A stretch of 64,000 nt of DNA, taken from Candidatus Villigracilis vicinus. GTDB lineage: Bacteria > Chloroflexota > Anaerolineae > Anaerolineales > Villigracilaceae. The notes below the pieces were generated by a model. The model did no database searches, had not been told where the DNA came from, and was given only the letters and a program-made list of their open reading frames with translations. Position 1 is the first letter of the stretch; each line of letters opens with the position of its first letter. Positions 52,401-60,997 of this stretch are shown one piece after another. The translations under genes and the position numbers were made by a program. The DNA is taken from assembly GCA_016721315.1 (NCBI GenBank), contig JADKIL010000002.1:248001-312000 (forward strand), in the 5' to 3' direction.

Positions 52401-53462
52401 ATGCGCCCGCCCTTTCCAAGACACTTCCCCCCTCCTCATATGCGTCGCAGCGGACGGCGATTTTTTCCATTCGCAATTTTCTTTATCAGTACATTGACGC
52501 TTTTCATTGGAGGCACAGCGGCTGCTTTATATTGGGCATTCTCAGAATATTCAGGCTTCAGGAATATCTGGCTATTGGTATGCGGCGCACCGGTGGCAAT
52601 GGTGGTCATTGCCGTACTCACCCTTTTTACTTTATACACCCGCTTCGGTGAGCCACTCAGCGGTATTTTCAACGCCATTGATTCGGTTTCAGAAGGCAAT
52701 CTCTCGGTCCGCGTGAAAGAACATAATTCAGACGTGTTCAGCGAGTTGATCAAGCGTTTCAATAAAATGGTCGAAGAACTCGAACGTGCCGATAAGCAGC
52801 GCCGCAATCTCACCGCCGACATTGCCCACGAGCTTCGCACGCCTTTGCACATCATTCAAGGGAATCTTGAAGGCGTGTTAGATGGTGTTTACGAAGCCAC
52901 ACCAGACCACATCAACAACACACTGGATGAAACAAGATTACTCGCCCGGCTTGTGGAAGATCTACAAACACTCTCGCTCGCCGAAACGGGACAACTTCCG
53001 CTTCACCCCACCCGCTTCCTGCTCGCTGACCTGATAACCGATCTCACTTCAAGCTTTTCCGCCCAAGCCAAAACCCAAGGCGTGGAACTATTGTCGCAAA
53101 TTGATGACATTACACAGGAACTCACTGCCGACTACGACAGACTCAACCAGGTGCTCTCCAACCTGATCTCAAATGCTTTACGTCACACGCCGTCGGGTGG
53201 AAAAATTTCTCTCGAAGCAGAGTCCATTCAAGTGCAGGAAAGAAGCGTACGGATCAGGGTCAAAGATACGGGTGTGGGGATCGCTCCCGAAAATCTGCCT
53301 TTCATCTTTGACCGGTTCTGGCGCGGCGAAAAATCGCGCACAAACCGAAGCAACAGCGGACTTGGGCTGGCGATTTCAAAACAACTGGTTCTTGCGCACA
53401 AAGGGACAATAGATGTGGAAAGCGAAGTTGGCAAAGGAACGACCTTTACCATCGAACTATAA
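52401..53462 (+). CDS. Sensor histidine kinase with a minimal sensor region
   Basis: The 353-residue protein has two membrane helices (about 22-45 and 57-80) with only about ten residues between them. A HAMP domain follows (YTRFGEPLSGIFNAIDSVSEGNLSVRV). The HisKA box has the phospho-acceptor His in DIAHELRTPLHIIQGNLEG near residue 143. The ATPase part has NLISNALRHTPSGG, KDTGVGIAPENLPFIFDRFWRGEKSRTNRSNSGLGLAISKQL. The tiny outer loop implies intramembrane sensing or sensing by a partner protein, for example the His-rich membrane protein upstream. A terminator follows. Confidence 0.93.
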   Translation: MRPPFPRHFPPPHMRRSGRRFFPFAIFFISTLTLFIGGTAAALYWAFSEYSGFRNIWLLVCGAPVAMVVIAVLTLFTLYTRFGEPLSGIFNAIDSVSEGNLSVRVKEHNSDVFSELIKRFNKMVEELERADKQRRNLTADIAHELRTPLHIIQGNLEGVLDGVYEATPDHINNTLDETRLLARLVEDLQTLSLAETGQLPLHPTRFLLADLITDLTSSFSAQAKTQGVELLSQIDDITQELTADYDRLNQVLSNLISNALRHTPSGGKISLEAESIQVQERSVRIRVKDTGVGIAPENLPFIFDRFWRGEKSRTNRSNSGLGLAISKQLVLAHKGTIDVESEVGKGTTFTIEL

Positions 53463-53491
53463 AAAAGTCCTCCCGTTTGGGAGGACTTTTT
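53462..53491. terminator. Terminator after the two-component system
   Basis: AAAAAGTCCTCCC pairs with GGGAGGACTTTTT around GTTT. It lies between the kinase gene and the convergent YIP1 gene. Confidence 0.9.
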
Positions 53492-53495
53492 GCGC

Positions 53496-54197
53496 CTACG
53501 GTACCAAGCCTTGATTGATCTGATTGAAGGTATTCGCGATCGCTGGACCGAGGATCATCAGCCCAATGAACACGACACACCCGCAGAATATACCGATCGC
53601 AAAAGCGGGGATCAACACCGAACCGATCGCTTTTCCCCAGTCAAACCGATTCACTGCTTTAACAGCCATAATGTTCAAGGCGGTTGCGTAAATACTTATG
53701 GCAAAACTAAAGAAACTAATACATACCCCCACGATCGGTATACTGCTTAGTAAGCTGAATATTCCTGAGACAATCGTGATTGGTAACGTGATCGCTGAGA
53801 GCGGGTAGATTAGCTTCTCAAAAGAACCAACCCCGCCAAAAAGTTTTGCAACCCATTGAAACAAGGCAGTAGAAAAAGAAAGTCCAATGGGATTAATGAT
53901 CGCCATTGCAATCGGCATTCCACAGATCAATAGAGCGATCGTGCCCATATCATTTGAGCTGCCGCCTCCTTGAATAAGTGATTGTATAGCAAAACCGATG
54001 CCGAGCATAATTCCGCTAATAAGCCCCGCGATCACAGCCCAAATAAGCGCAGTTTGGACCTTTGCATCAGGGCTTTCTGAAATTTCAATAAACGTCTGTT
54101 CGTTTGGCTTTGTAACTGCCATGATCCAGGTTTGAACCCAACCAGCAGGACCCGGTTTTGATTCGGTTACAGGGGTATTCGAGGGCATTTGCTCCAT
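53496..54197 (-). CDS. YIP1 family membrane protein
   Basis: The 233-residue protein has about five membrane helices after a soluble N-terminus (VQTWIMAVTKPNEQTFIEISESPDAKVQTALIWAVIAGLISGIMLG). The pattern IGLSFSTALFQWVAKLFGGVGSFEKLIYPLSAITLPITIVSGIFSLL is the YIP1 core. Function in bacteria is unknown; eukaryotic relatives act in membrane traffic. AAGGAG fits the ATG at 54197 better than one at 54203. Codons look slightly more AT rich than neighbours. Confidence 0.87.
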   Translation of the reverse strand: MEQMPSNTPVTESKPGPAGWVQTWIMAVTKPNEQTFIEISESPDAKVQTALIWAVIAGLISGIMLGIGFAIQSLIQGGGSSNDMGTIALLICGMPIAMAIINPIGLSFSTALFQWVAKLFGGVGSFEKLIYPLSAITLPITIVSGIFSLLSSIPIVGVCISFFSFAISIYATALNIMAVKAVNRFDWGKAIGSVLIPAFAIGIFCGCVVFIGLMILGPAIANTFNQINQGLVP

Positions 54198-54455
54198 TTT
54201 CATTCTCCTTAATTGGCTTGACTTTGGTTTTATTTTACGGGCATTTTATCGAAATCAACCCGCCTTAACCCAATTGTAACAAACAAGGCGTAAAAGTAAG
54301 AGAGACTCACGTTTGAGTTGACATCTCTTGAATATTCAACGGATGGTGGGTAAAAATAATCGCCCTACGGGTACTTTTAAAAGATTTCTAAAAAGTTTTT
54401 GTGAAAAATTTCAAGGCACAACTTGGATCAGTGATTTGCGATAGAATAACCGCCA

Positions 54456-56327
54456 ATGGAAATTTCCGAGAAACTTCAGGGCATTCTTGCCACCCTGCCC
54501 ACCAAACCAGGCTGTTATCTGTATCGCAACGCCGAAGGGACGATCATCTACGTCGGCAAAGCGATCAATTTAAAGAACCGCGTGCGGAGTTATTTCCACG
54601 CGGATTCAAGCCATGACAACAAGACCCGCCGCCTGGTGCGGGATATTACGGATATTGAGTGGATCGTGGTCGGGTCGGAACTTGAGGCGCTCATCCTCGA
54701 GATGAACCTCATCAAGAAGCACCGTCCGAAGTACAACATCCGCCTCAAGGATGACAAGCGATATCCATACATCAAGATCCATTGGAATGAAGCGTTTCCA
54801 AAGATCACCGTTACCCGTCAAATGGAAGAGGATGGCTCGCGCTACTTCGGTCCTTACACCTCGGCATGGGCGGTGTATCAAACATTGGAAGTGCTGCGCA
54901 AGATATTCCCCTACCTGACCTGCGACCGTGAAATTAACGGCAATGACCCGCGGGCATGTTTGTATTACGACATCAAGCTGTGTACTGCCCCGTGTATCGG
55001 CGCTATTTCAAAAGATGGCTATCGTCAAATGATCTCGGACCTGATGGAATTTCTCAGCGGTCATAGCGAGCCTGTCATTCAACGGGTTCAGGGCGAAATG
55101 CAAAAAGCCTCGGACGAGATGCGTTTTGAAAAAGCAGCCGCCCTGCGTGACCAACTCAAAGCCATGCAATCCATCATCGAACGACAGAAGATCATCTTCG
55201 GCACCGATTATGCCGATTCAGACGTTATAGCGATGGCACGCGAAGACGGTGAAGCCTGTGTGCAGATATTCTTCATCCGCGGCGGCAAATTGATCGGGCG
55301 CGAGTACTTCATTCTCGAAGGCACAGAAGATACAACTGATAACCAGGTCATGGAAGAGTTCGTCAAACAGTTCTACACCGAGGCGGCAAACATCCCGGAA
55401 CAGGTCATGCTGCCTCAGGAGTTGGAAGAGCGCAAGATCATCGCGCAATGGCTTAGGTCCAAACGCGGCGGGCAGAAAGTGGAATTGTTCGTACCCAATG
55501 AAGGTCAACCCAAAGACCTCGTGCAAATGGCTTCAGAGAACGCATCTGAAACCCTGCAGGCCCTGCGCACACAGTGGCAGGCAGACGCCCACAGGCAGGA
55601 GCAGGCGCTTGCGGATCTGCAAACTTACCTGAATTTATCTTCCCCGCCCAATCGAATTGAGTGTTACGATGTGAGTCACACACAAGGTGTGGCAACCGTT
55701 GGTGCAATGATCGTATTTGAACAAGGAGTGCCCGCCAAACGCTTGTATCGCAAGTTCAACATCGACAGCACCAGTATCGGCGCGCCCGATGACTTTGCGT
55801 CCATGGAAGAGATGCTCACCCGCCGCTTCCGGCGTTGGAAAGGCTCACAGGAAAAAGAGGCAGAGGTCGGGTCGAAAAAAGACGAGGCGTTCTCCTTCCT
55901 CCCAGACCTGATCATCATCGACGGCGGCAAAGGTCAATTAGGCAGGGTCGTCAAAGTGATGGAAGACTATGGGTTGATGGGCGTTGTGCCGGTAGTGGGG
56001 CTTGCCAAGCAGGAAGAGGAGATCTTCTTCCCGCACAAAAGCGAGCCGTTGCTGCTCCCCCGTCACTCACAGGGACTTTACCTCGTACAACGTGTCCGCG
56101 ACGAAGCCCATCGCTTCGGGATCACGGCACATCGGAAAAAGCGCACAAAATTGGGGCTGGCTTCCCAGCTTGATTCCATTCCGGGCATTGGTCCCACACG
56201 CCGAAAAGCGCTCTTGAAACATTTTGGCTCCATGGATAAGATTAAGGAAGCAAGCATCGAAGAGTTACTGGTGGTTAAAGGCATGAACGAAACTGCCGCC
56301 AAAAATGTAAAGGCGAATTTAGAATGA
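54456..56327 (+). CDS. uvrC: Excinuclease ABC subunit C
   Basis: The 623-residue protein has the GIY-YIG nuclease domain (TKPGCYLYRNAEGTIIYVGKAINLKNRVRSYF), the UvrC core (NEAFPKITVTRQMEEDGSRYFGPYTSAWAVYQTL), a UVR motif (FEKAAALRDQLKAMQSIIERQ), an RNase H-like second nuclease (RIECYDVSHTQGVATVGAMIVFEQG; LIIIDGGKGQL) and C-terminal HhH repeats (LDSIPGIGPTRRKALLKHFGS). It makes both incisions in nucleotide excision repair. TAGAAT at 54442-54447 lies 8 bp before the ATG with no Shine-Dalgarno. The stop overlaps the next ATG by 4 bp. Confidence 0.95.
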   Translation: MEISEKLQGILATLPTKPGCYLYRNAEGTIIYVGKAINLKNRVRSYFHADSSHDNKTRRLVRDITDIEWIVVGSELEALILEMNLIKKHRPKYNIRLKDDKRYPYIKIHWNEAFPKITVTRQMEEDGSRYFGPYTSAWAVYQTLEVLRKIFPYLTCDREINGNDPRACLYYDIKLCTAPCIGAISKDGYRQMISDLMEFLSGHSEPVIQRVQGEMQKASDEMRFEKAAALRDQLKAMQSIIERQKIIFGTDYADSDVIAMAREDGEACVQIFFIRGGKLIGREYFILEGTEDTTDNQVMEEFVKQFYTEAANIPEQVMLPQELEERKIIAQWLRSKRGGQKVELFVPNEGQPKDLVQMASENASETLQALRTQWQADAHRQEQALADLQTYLNLSSPPNRIECYDVSHTQGVATVGAMIVFEQGVPAKRLYRKFNIDSTSIGAPDDFASMEEMLTRRFRRWKGSQEKEAEVGSKKDEAFSFLPDLIIIDGGKGQLGRVVKVMEDYGLMGVVPVVGLAKQEEEIFFPHKSEPLLLPRHSQGLYLVQRVRDEAHRFGITAHRKKRTKLGLASQLDSIPGIGPTRRKALLKHFGSMDKIKEASIEELLVVKGMNETAAKNVKANLE

Positions 56328-56698
56328 AAGAAGTTTGGGTCGTTGACGATGATGAAGAAATGGCTCGTGCGGTCAGTTTGATGTTAAAACTGCTCGATTA
56401 TGAGTCGAAGCATTTTCTAGGTCCGCGCCCGGCGGCGCAGGCATTACTGGCAGGTAAACGCCCCGACCTGCTGATCCTTGATATCAACATGCCTGAAGTG
56501 ACCGGGTTGGACATGCTTGAATTTCTGCGCCGCAGACCGGAATGGAAGCGGCTGCCGGTCATCATGCTCAGCTCCGAAGCTGCCGATATTATGGTGGACA
56601 AAGCCATGAAGCTCGGCGCGGACGGGTACGTGATGAAACCTGTTACAATCGAGGAACTTGAGAAGGCAATGGCTCAAGCTTTCTATAAAAATCTATAA
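56324..56698 (+). CDS. CheY-like response regulator (receiver only)
   Basis: The 124-residue protein is a lone receiver domain: EVWVVDDDEEMARAVSLMLKLLDYE, the phospho-acceptor Asp in DLLILDINMPEVTGLDML, IMLSSEAADIMVDKAMKLGADGYVMKPVTIEELE. The Lys of MKP is present. It has no output domain, so it must act by protein contact. It is translationally coupled to uvrC. The kinase partner is not obvious. Confidence 0.92.
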   Translation: MKEVWVVDDDEEMARAVSLMLKLLDYESKHFLGPRPAAQALLAGKRPDLLILDINMPEVTGLDMLEFLRRRPEWKRLPVIMLSSEAADIMVDKAMKLGADGYVMKPVTIEELEKAMAQAFYKNL

Positions 56699-56709
56699 GG
56701 TGAATTGAA

Positions 56710-56859
56710 ATGGCTGGAAAAAATTCAAAATCTCAAAAACAAAATAAATTAATGGAAGATAGCGTCGCAAAGCGTCAAAAAACAGCACAGATCCTGTTCG
56801 CTGCCTTCGCTATTATCCTGATCATTTCCATGGTGCTTTCCGCAGTCGCTAAATACTAG
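56710..56859 (+). CDS. Small membrane protein of 49 residues
   Basis: The frame ATG to TAG encodes a Lys/Gln-rich N-terminus (MAGKNSKSQKQNKLMEDSVA, then KRQKTA) and one hydrophobic segment (QILFAAFAIILIISMVLSAV) near the C-terminus, ending AKY. AAGGTGA lies upstream at about 12 nt and the gap from the response regulator is only 11 bp. A single-pass small protein with the basic part inside is likely. It is shorter than the cutoff commonly used for gene calls. Function unknown; the downstream gene is prfA. Confidence 0.7.
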   Translation: MAGKNSKSQKQNKLMEDSVAKRQKTAQILFAAFAIILIISMVLSAVAKY

Positions 56860-56980
56860 CGCTGGTTTTGTTTTGATTCGCTGCGCGGCGCCTACCCGGT
56901 GCCGCGCTTTCTTGTGCAAATTTACGGAAAACCAACCATTAATGGTAGACCCTGGTCTATCGTCACTTATTTGAGGAACC

Positions 56981-58057
56981 ATGCTCGATAAATTACAAGC
57001 CATCGAAGAAAAATTCGAACAACTCGGCAACGAACTGCTCGAGATCGGCAATGACTATAAACGCGCCGCCGAGATCAGCAAGGAACGTACCAGCCTTGAA
57101 CCCCTGATCGAGAAGGCGAAAGAATACCGTCAGGCAATGAAAAGCCTGGAGGAAGCCAAAACCATCATCGTTACAGAGAACGATGCGGAGTTGGTAGGGC
57201 TAGCCAAAGCAGATGTAGACGACCTGACACCGAAGATCGAAATCCTCGAAAAAGAGATCAAAGGCTTGCTCGTCCCAAAAGACCCGCGTGATGATAAGAA
57301 CGTCATCGTGGAAATCCGCGCAGGTGCGGGCGGTGATGAAGCCGCCATCTTCGCGGCTGATCTCTTCCGCATGTATACGCGTTTTTCAGACAGCCAAAAA
57401 TGGAAGACCGAACTGATGTCTGAAAATGCTATTGGCGTGGGCGGATACAAAGAAGTCATCTTCGAAGTCAAAGGCAAAGGTGCCTACTCCAAGATGAAAT
57501 ATGAATCGGGGGTGCATCGTGTTCAGCGCGTACCTGCTACTGAGTCGCAAGGGCGCATCCACACCTCTACTGCCACTGTGGTCGTGATGGCAGAAGTGGA
57601 CGACGTGGAAGTGGATATCCCCGAGTCGGATATCGAGATCGAAGTGTATCGCTCCTCTGGTGCGGGCGGTCAGAACGTACAAAAGAACTCCACAGCTGTA
57701 CGCCTGTACCACAAACCCACCGGCATGATCGTCACCTGTCAGGATGAACGCTCACAGCTGCAAAACAAACTGCGCGCCCTCTCGATCTTGCGTGCGCGTC
57801 TGTATGAAATAGAAGAACAAAAACGCCGCGCAGAACTCGAAGCCGACCGCCGTTCACAAGTCGGTTCAGGCGACCGCTCCGAAAAGATCCGCACTTACAA
57901 CTACCCGCAAAGCCGCGTTACCGACCACCGTATCGGCCTCTCAAATTACAACCTGCCCGCCGTCATGGACGGAGACATCGAAAGCTTCATCGACGAGTTA
58001 ACCACTCGCGACGAAGCCGGTAAACTTGCCGCCACCGGCGTCGAAGATGATGAATAA
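56981..58057 (+). CDS. prfA: Peptide chain release factor 1
   Basis: The 358-residue protein has the RF1 layout: a helical N-terminal domain, VIVEIRAGAGGDEAAIFAADLFRMYTRF, ESGVHRVQRVPATESQGRIHTSTATV, the catalytic GGQ in EVYRSSGAGGQNVQKNSTAVRLYH near residue 232, and GDRSEKIRTYNYPQSRVTDHRI. The PAT tripeptide and flanks fit UAA/UAG recognition (RF1 rather than RF2). A strong hairpin begins at its own stop codon, and the methylase for its GGQ, PrmC, is the next gene. Confidence 0.96.
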   Translation: MLDKLQAIEEKFEQLGNELLEIGNDYKRAAEISKERTSLEPLIEKAKEYRQAMKSLEEAKTIIVTENDAELVGLAKADVDDLTPKIEILEKEIKGLLVPKDPRDDKNVIVEIRAGAGGDEAAIFAADLFRMYTRFSDSQKWKTELMSENAIGVGGYKEVIFEVKGKGAYSKMKYESGVHRVQRVPATESQGRIHTSTATVVVMAEVDDVEVDIPESDIEIEVYRSSGAGGQNVQKNSTAVRLYHKPTGMIVTCQDERSQLQNKLRALSILRARLYEIEEQKRRAELEADRRSQVGSGDRSEKIRTYNYPQSRVTDHRIGLSNYNLPAVMDGDIESFIDELTTRDEAGKLAATGVEDDE

Positions 58058-58092
58058 AAAACATGGCGGCTTGAAGTGCCGCCATGTTTTTT
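58056..58092 (+). terminator. Terminator or attenuator between prfA and prmC
   Basis: A perfect 15-bp stem, AAAAAACATGGCGGC with GCCGCCATGTTTTTT, has a 7-nt loop. It starts within the prfA stop codon and its T-run ends 10 bp before the prmC ATG. Confidence 0.8.
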
Positions 58093-58102
58093 ATTACCAG
58101 CA

Positions 58103-58966
58103 ATGAACCCTGAAACCCTGCTCAAACAATTCATTCCACAGATCAATTCTGATTCGTCAGCATTGGATGCGCAACTCCTGCTCGCCCATGTCCTTGGACG
58201 TACACGCACATGGCTGCTTACCCATCTTGACGAGCCTCTGACCCCGCCGCAAATTGCATCAGCAACCCTGGCGTTTTCCCGTCTGACAGCGGGTGAACCG
58301 CTGCCCTACATTCTCGGTCACCGCGAGTTCTTCGGGCTTGATTTCAACATCACACCTGATGTGCTCATCCCGAGACCAGAGACAGAACAACTGGTGGAAA
58401 AAGCCATTAAATGGCTGGCAGCATCTCCTGAGAGAAGAACCGTCGCAGACATTGGCACAGGGTCTGGCATCATTGCCACATCCATTGCCATGCATGTCCC
58501 GAGGGTTCACATCCTCGCCACCGACATTTCGCTTGCCGCGCTCAAGGTTGCCAAGCAGAATGCAGAGAAATTCCACGTCCATCACCGCATCGACTTTTTG
58601 GAATGCGACTTGCTGCCACAACACATCGACCCGCTCTCAACCGACCAGCACTTCGACCTAATCTGCGCGAACCTGCCTTACATTCCCACTGCAACCATGC
58701 GCTCGCTTCCGATCTATGGGCGCGAGCCCACCCTCGCCCTCGATGGCGGCGAAGATGGTCTTGACCTGTATCGCCGCCTGCTCCGTATCGCACCTGACTG
58801 GCTTTCCCCCAACGGCATGATCCTGCTTGAGATCGAAGCCACGCAAGGTATTGCCGCTTTAAACCTTGCGTCAGATATGTTCTCCGAATCCAGCATCTCT
58901 CTGCACCAAGACCTGGCTGGTCACGACCGCCTGCTTGAGATCCAAATTCGGACTCAATCGTTTTAA
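58103..58966 (+). CDS. prmC: Release factor glutamine methyltransferase
   Basis: About 287 residues. The N-terminal helical domain (ALDAQLLLAHVLGRTRTWLLTHLDEPL; EPLPYILGHREFFGLDFNITPDVLIPRPETEQLVE) is followed by the SAM-binding domain (VADIGTGSGIIATSIAMHVP) and the catalytic NPPY-type loop as NLPY in LICANLPYIPTATM. It methylates the Gln of the GGQ motif in release factors using S-adenosylmethionine. The NLPY instead of NPPY is a common variant. I use the ATG at 58103; an in-frame start at 58076 lies inside the hairpin. Confidence 0.92.
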   Translation: MNPETLLKQFIPQINSDSSALDAQLLLAHVLGRTRTWLLTHLDEPLTPPQIASATLAFSRLTAGEPLPYILGHREFFGLDFNITPDVLIPRPETEQLVEKAIKWLAASPERRTVADIGTGSGIIATSIAMHVPRVHILATDISLAALKVAKQNAEKFHVHHRIDFLECDLLPQHIDPLSTDQHFDLICANLPYIPTATMRSLPIYGREPTLALDGGEDGLDLYRRLLRIAPDWLSPNGMILLEIEATQGIAALNLASDMFSESSISLHQDLAGHDRLLEIQIRTQSF

Positions 58967-58988
58967 TGCTTAAAGATATAATGAAAAA

Positions 58989-60167
58989 ATGAGCAGGAAC
59001 AAGGGAAAGTTCACATGGCAGGGTCTACTCCAATTACTGACCCACATCGAAACTGACGACCCAAGCATCAGGCGCAAAGGCGAACTGCTCGCTCTGTTCA
59101 TCGGCTTATGTTGGGGGCTTTTGAATTATTCCGTCGTAAATACTGCGGTTGTACTCATCCTTCATCCTACCTATGAATATACGATCTATCTAATCGAAGA
59201 CCTGCTGGTCTTTATTCCATTGCACATCTTTTGGAAAATGAATCAAAAAGGCAAGGTCTTCCTGACAGCCAACCTTGCCATAAGTTTTTCGATCCTTGCC
59301 GGTGTGTTCTTAAGCGACGCAAAATATATTGAGTACCTCATGGTTATTTTCGCGCTTCCGGTAGGTATATCCAGTTTCATCATCCGCCCATCCAGTTCCT
59401 TTTGGTATGCCGGGCTTACCGCAACAGGATACACGATCAGCAGCTTAATAAGCGGCTACACCTGGGAATATAATCTTACAGCGGTCATGGCATTATTTGC
59501 ACTCGCCTTCATGACCTGGGCAACCGCCAACCAACTTGAACGTACGCTTAAAAGAAATCAGACCCTTGTGGATACACTAAAAAAATCAAATAGTGAGATC
59601 CAGGCTGCATACGCTACCACGCTTGAAGGCTGGTCACGCGCACTCGAAGTGCGCGACCGGGAAACACAAGGACATTCAAAACGCGTCACCGAATTGACCA
59701 TTCGCATTGCCCGTAGAATGGGCTTTTCAGAAGATATGCTCGTCCATATCTATCGCGGCGCATTGCTGCACGACATTGGCAAACTCGGCATCCCCGATGA
59801 TATCTTGCATAAAAAAGGTCCGCTCACCGAACAGGAAATGCGTATCATGCGCCTGCACCCCCAGATTGCCCTGGACTTATTATCGCCGATCGACTATCTC
59901 AAACCAGCCTTGAACATTCCGCGCTATCACCATGAAAAATGGGATGGCACAGGCTATCCGCATGGGCTATCCGGTGAGACCATACCGCTTGAAGCACGCA
60001 TCTATGCCATCGTAGATGTGTTCGATGCCCTCACCCACGACCGTCCCTATCGCGCAGCAATGCCAACTCATGAAGCATTGGAATATATCAAATCGGAAGC
60101 GGGCAAACAATTCGACCCGGAAGTTGTCCGCGTCTTTTTAAGCGAGATCAATAATCGTGAAAACTGA
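58989..60167 (+). CDS. Membrane-bound HD-GYP domain phosphodiesterase
   Basis: The 392-residue protein has about six membrane helices in its first 190 residues, a short coiled segment (LERTLKRNQTLVDTLKKSNSEIQ), and a C-terminal HD-GYP domain. The domain has HSKRVTELTIRIARRMG, GALLHDIGKLGIPDDILHKKGPLT, HPQIALDLLSPID, and the full HHEKWDGTGYPHGL. HD-GYP enzymes hydrolyse cyclic di-GMP. The membrane part has no named sensor domain that I recognise. TATAAT at 58977-58982 is 6 nt before the ATG with no Shine-Dalgarno. The next gene starts inside its 3' end. Confidence 0.93.
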   Translation: MSRNKGKFTWQGLLQLLTHIETDDPSIRRKGELLALFIGLCWGLLNYSVVNTAVVLILHPTYEYTIYLIEDLLVFIPLHIFWKMNQKGKVFLTANLAISFSILAGVFLSDAKYIEYLMVIFALPVGISSFIIRPSSSFWYAGLTATGYTISSLISGYTWEYNLTAVMALFALAFMTWATANQLERTLKRNQTLVDTLKKSNSEIQAAYATTLEGWSRALEVRDRETQGHSKRVTELTIRIARRMGFSEDMLVHIYRGALLHDIGKLGIPDDILHKKGPLTEQEMRIMRLHPQIALDLLSPIDYLKPALNIPRYHHEKWDGTGYPHGLSGETIPLEARIYAIVDVFDALTHDRPYRAAMPTHEALEYIKSEAGKQFDPEVVRVFLSEINNREN

Positions 60168-60765
60168 AGTTCGCCCCGCTGCACAACTCCAACCCGCGCT
60201 GGATGTTCTAAAAAACGGCGGCATCGTCGCCTTCCCCACCGACACCGTCTATGGCGTCGGTGCGCTCGCATTCGATAATGCCGCCATCGAAAGCATCTAC
60301 ACTGCCAAAGATCGCCCGCTTGAAAAAGCGATTCCCATTCTGATCGGAGACCTAAAAGACCTCGAGGTGATCGGACTCAACATTCCAGATATGGCTTTGC
60401 GCCTTGCCGCCCGCTTCTGGCCCGGACCGTTGACCTGTATCATCCCAAAACAGCCAAGTCTCCCTCCAGCCGTATCTGCCACTCAGACCGTTGCCGTACG
60501 CATTCCCAATCACCCCGACGCTCTGGCGCTTTTACGAGCTGCCGGACCCATGGCTGTCACTTCTGCCAATATCTCCGGCAGGCAAAGCCCTATCAGCGCT
60601 CAAGAGGTTTACGATCAATTAAACGGACGTATCCCACTGATTCTCGATGGTGGAAACACGCCCGGCGGCATTCCATCCACCTTGGTGGACTGTACAGGAG
60701 AAACTCCCATCATTTTTCGTGAGGGTCCAGTAACTATGGAAAATTTAATCTCAGCCCTGCAATAG
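60157..60765 (+). CDS. tsaC: L-threonylcarbamoyladenylate synthase
   Basis: The 202-residue protein has the Sua5/YrdC/TsaC fold: LDVLKNGGIVAFPTDTVYGVGALAFDN near residue 13, SIYTAKDRPLEKAIPILIGD, RFWPGPLTCIIPKQP, VAVRIPNHPDALALLRAAGPMAVTSANISGRQSP near 110, and STLVDCTG. It makes threonylcarbamoyl-AMP from Thr, bicarbonate and ATP for t6A in tRNA. The GTG start overlaps the HD-GYP gene end by 11 bp. Its partner tsaD is the convergent gene downstream. Confidence 0.94.
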   Translation: MKTEVRPAAQLQPALDVLKNGGIVAFPTDTVYGVGALAFDNAAIESIYTAKDRPLEKAIPILIGDLKDLEVIGLNIPDMALRLAARFWPGPLTCIIPKQPSLPPAVSATQTVAVRIPNHPDALALLRAAGPMAVTSANISGRQSPISAQEVYDQLNGRIPLILDGGNTPGGIPSTLVDCTGETPIIFREGPVTMENLISALQ

Positions 60766-60781
60766 TGTTTGAGCACCAACA

Positions 60782-60824
60782 AAAACCCCGCTTTCCTGGA
60801 TATTTTCATCCATAAAGCGGGATT
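60782..60824 (+). terminator. Terminator of tsaC
   Basis: AAAACCCCGCTTT and AAAGCGGGATTTT form a stem with an inner TGGAT/ATCCA pair, 17 bp after the tsaC stop. Confidence 0.8.
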
Positions 60825-60906
60825 TTCATTTTGAGGCATTCCAATAAGTTCTTATTCCTCTAATCCAATCCTTAAGCAAACTTCAGGAACCATTAAACTC
60901 GGAGTA

Positions 60907-60982
60907 TATAATAAGCATTGCATTCTCCTGATGTCAAACCCCCATTCGCTCGGGCAAGCGGCTGGGGGTTTGGTCTTTTAAC
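60907..60982 (+). ncRNA. Candidate small RNA with its own -10 box and terminator
   Basis: Between the convergent tsaC and tsaD genes lies TATAAT (60907-60912). About 25 nt further on is a strong GC-rich hairpin with CAAACCCCC and GGGGGTTTG arms (about 60936-60974), then GTCTTTT. The transcript would be about 60 nt with an unpaired CATTCTCCTGATG segment that holds an anti-Shine-Dalgarno-like CTCCT. No good -35 is seen. This is a prediction only. Confidence 0.4.
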
Positions 60983-60997
60983 TGCATAGAACTTATT

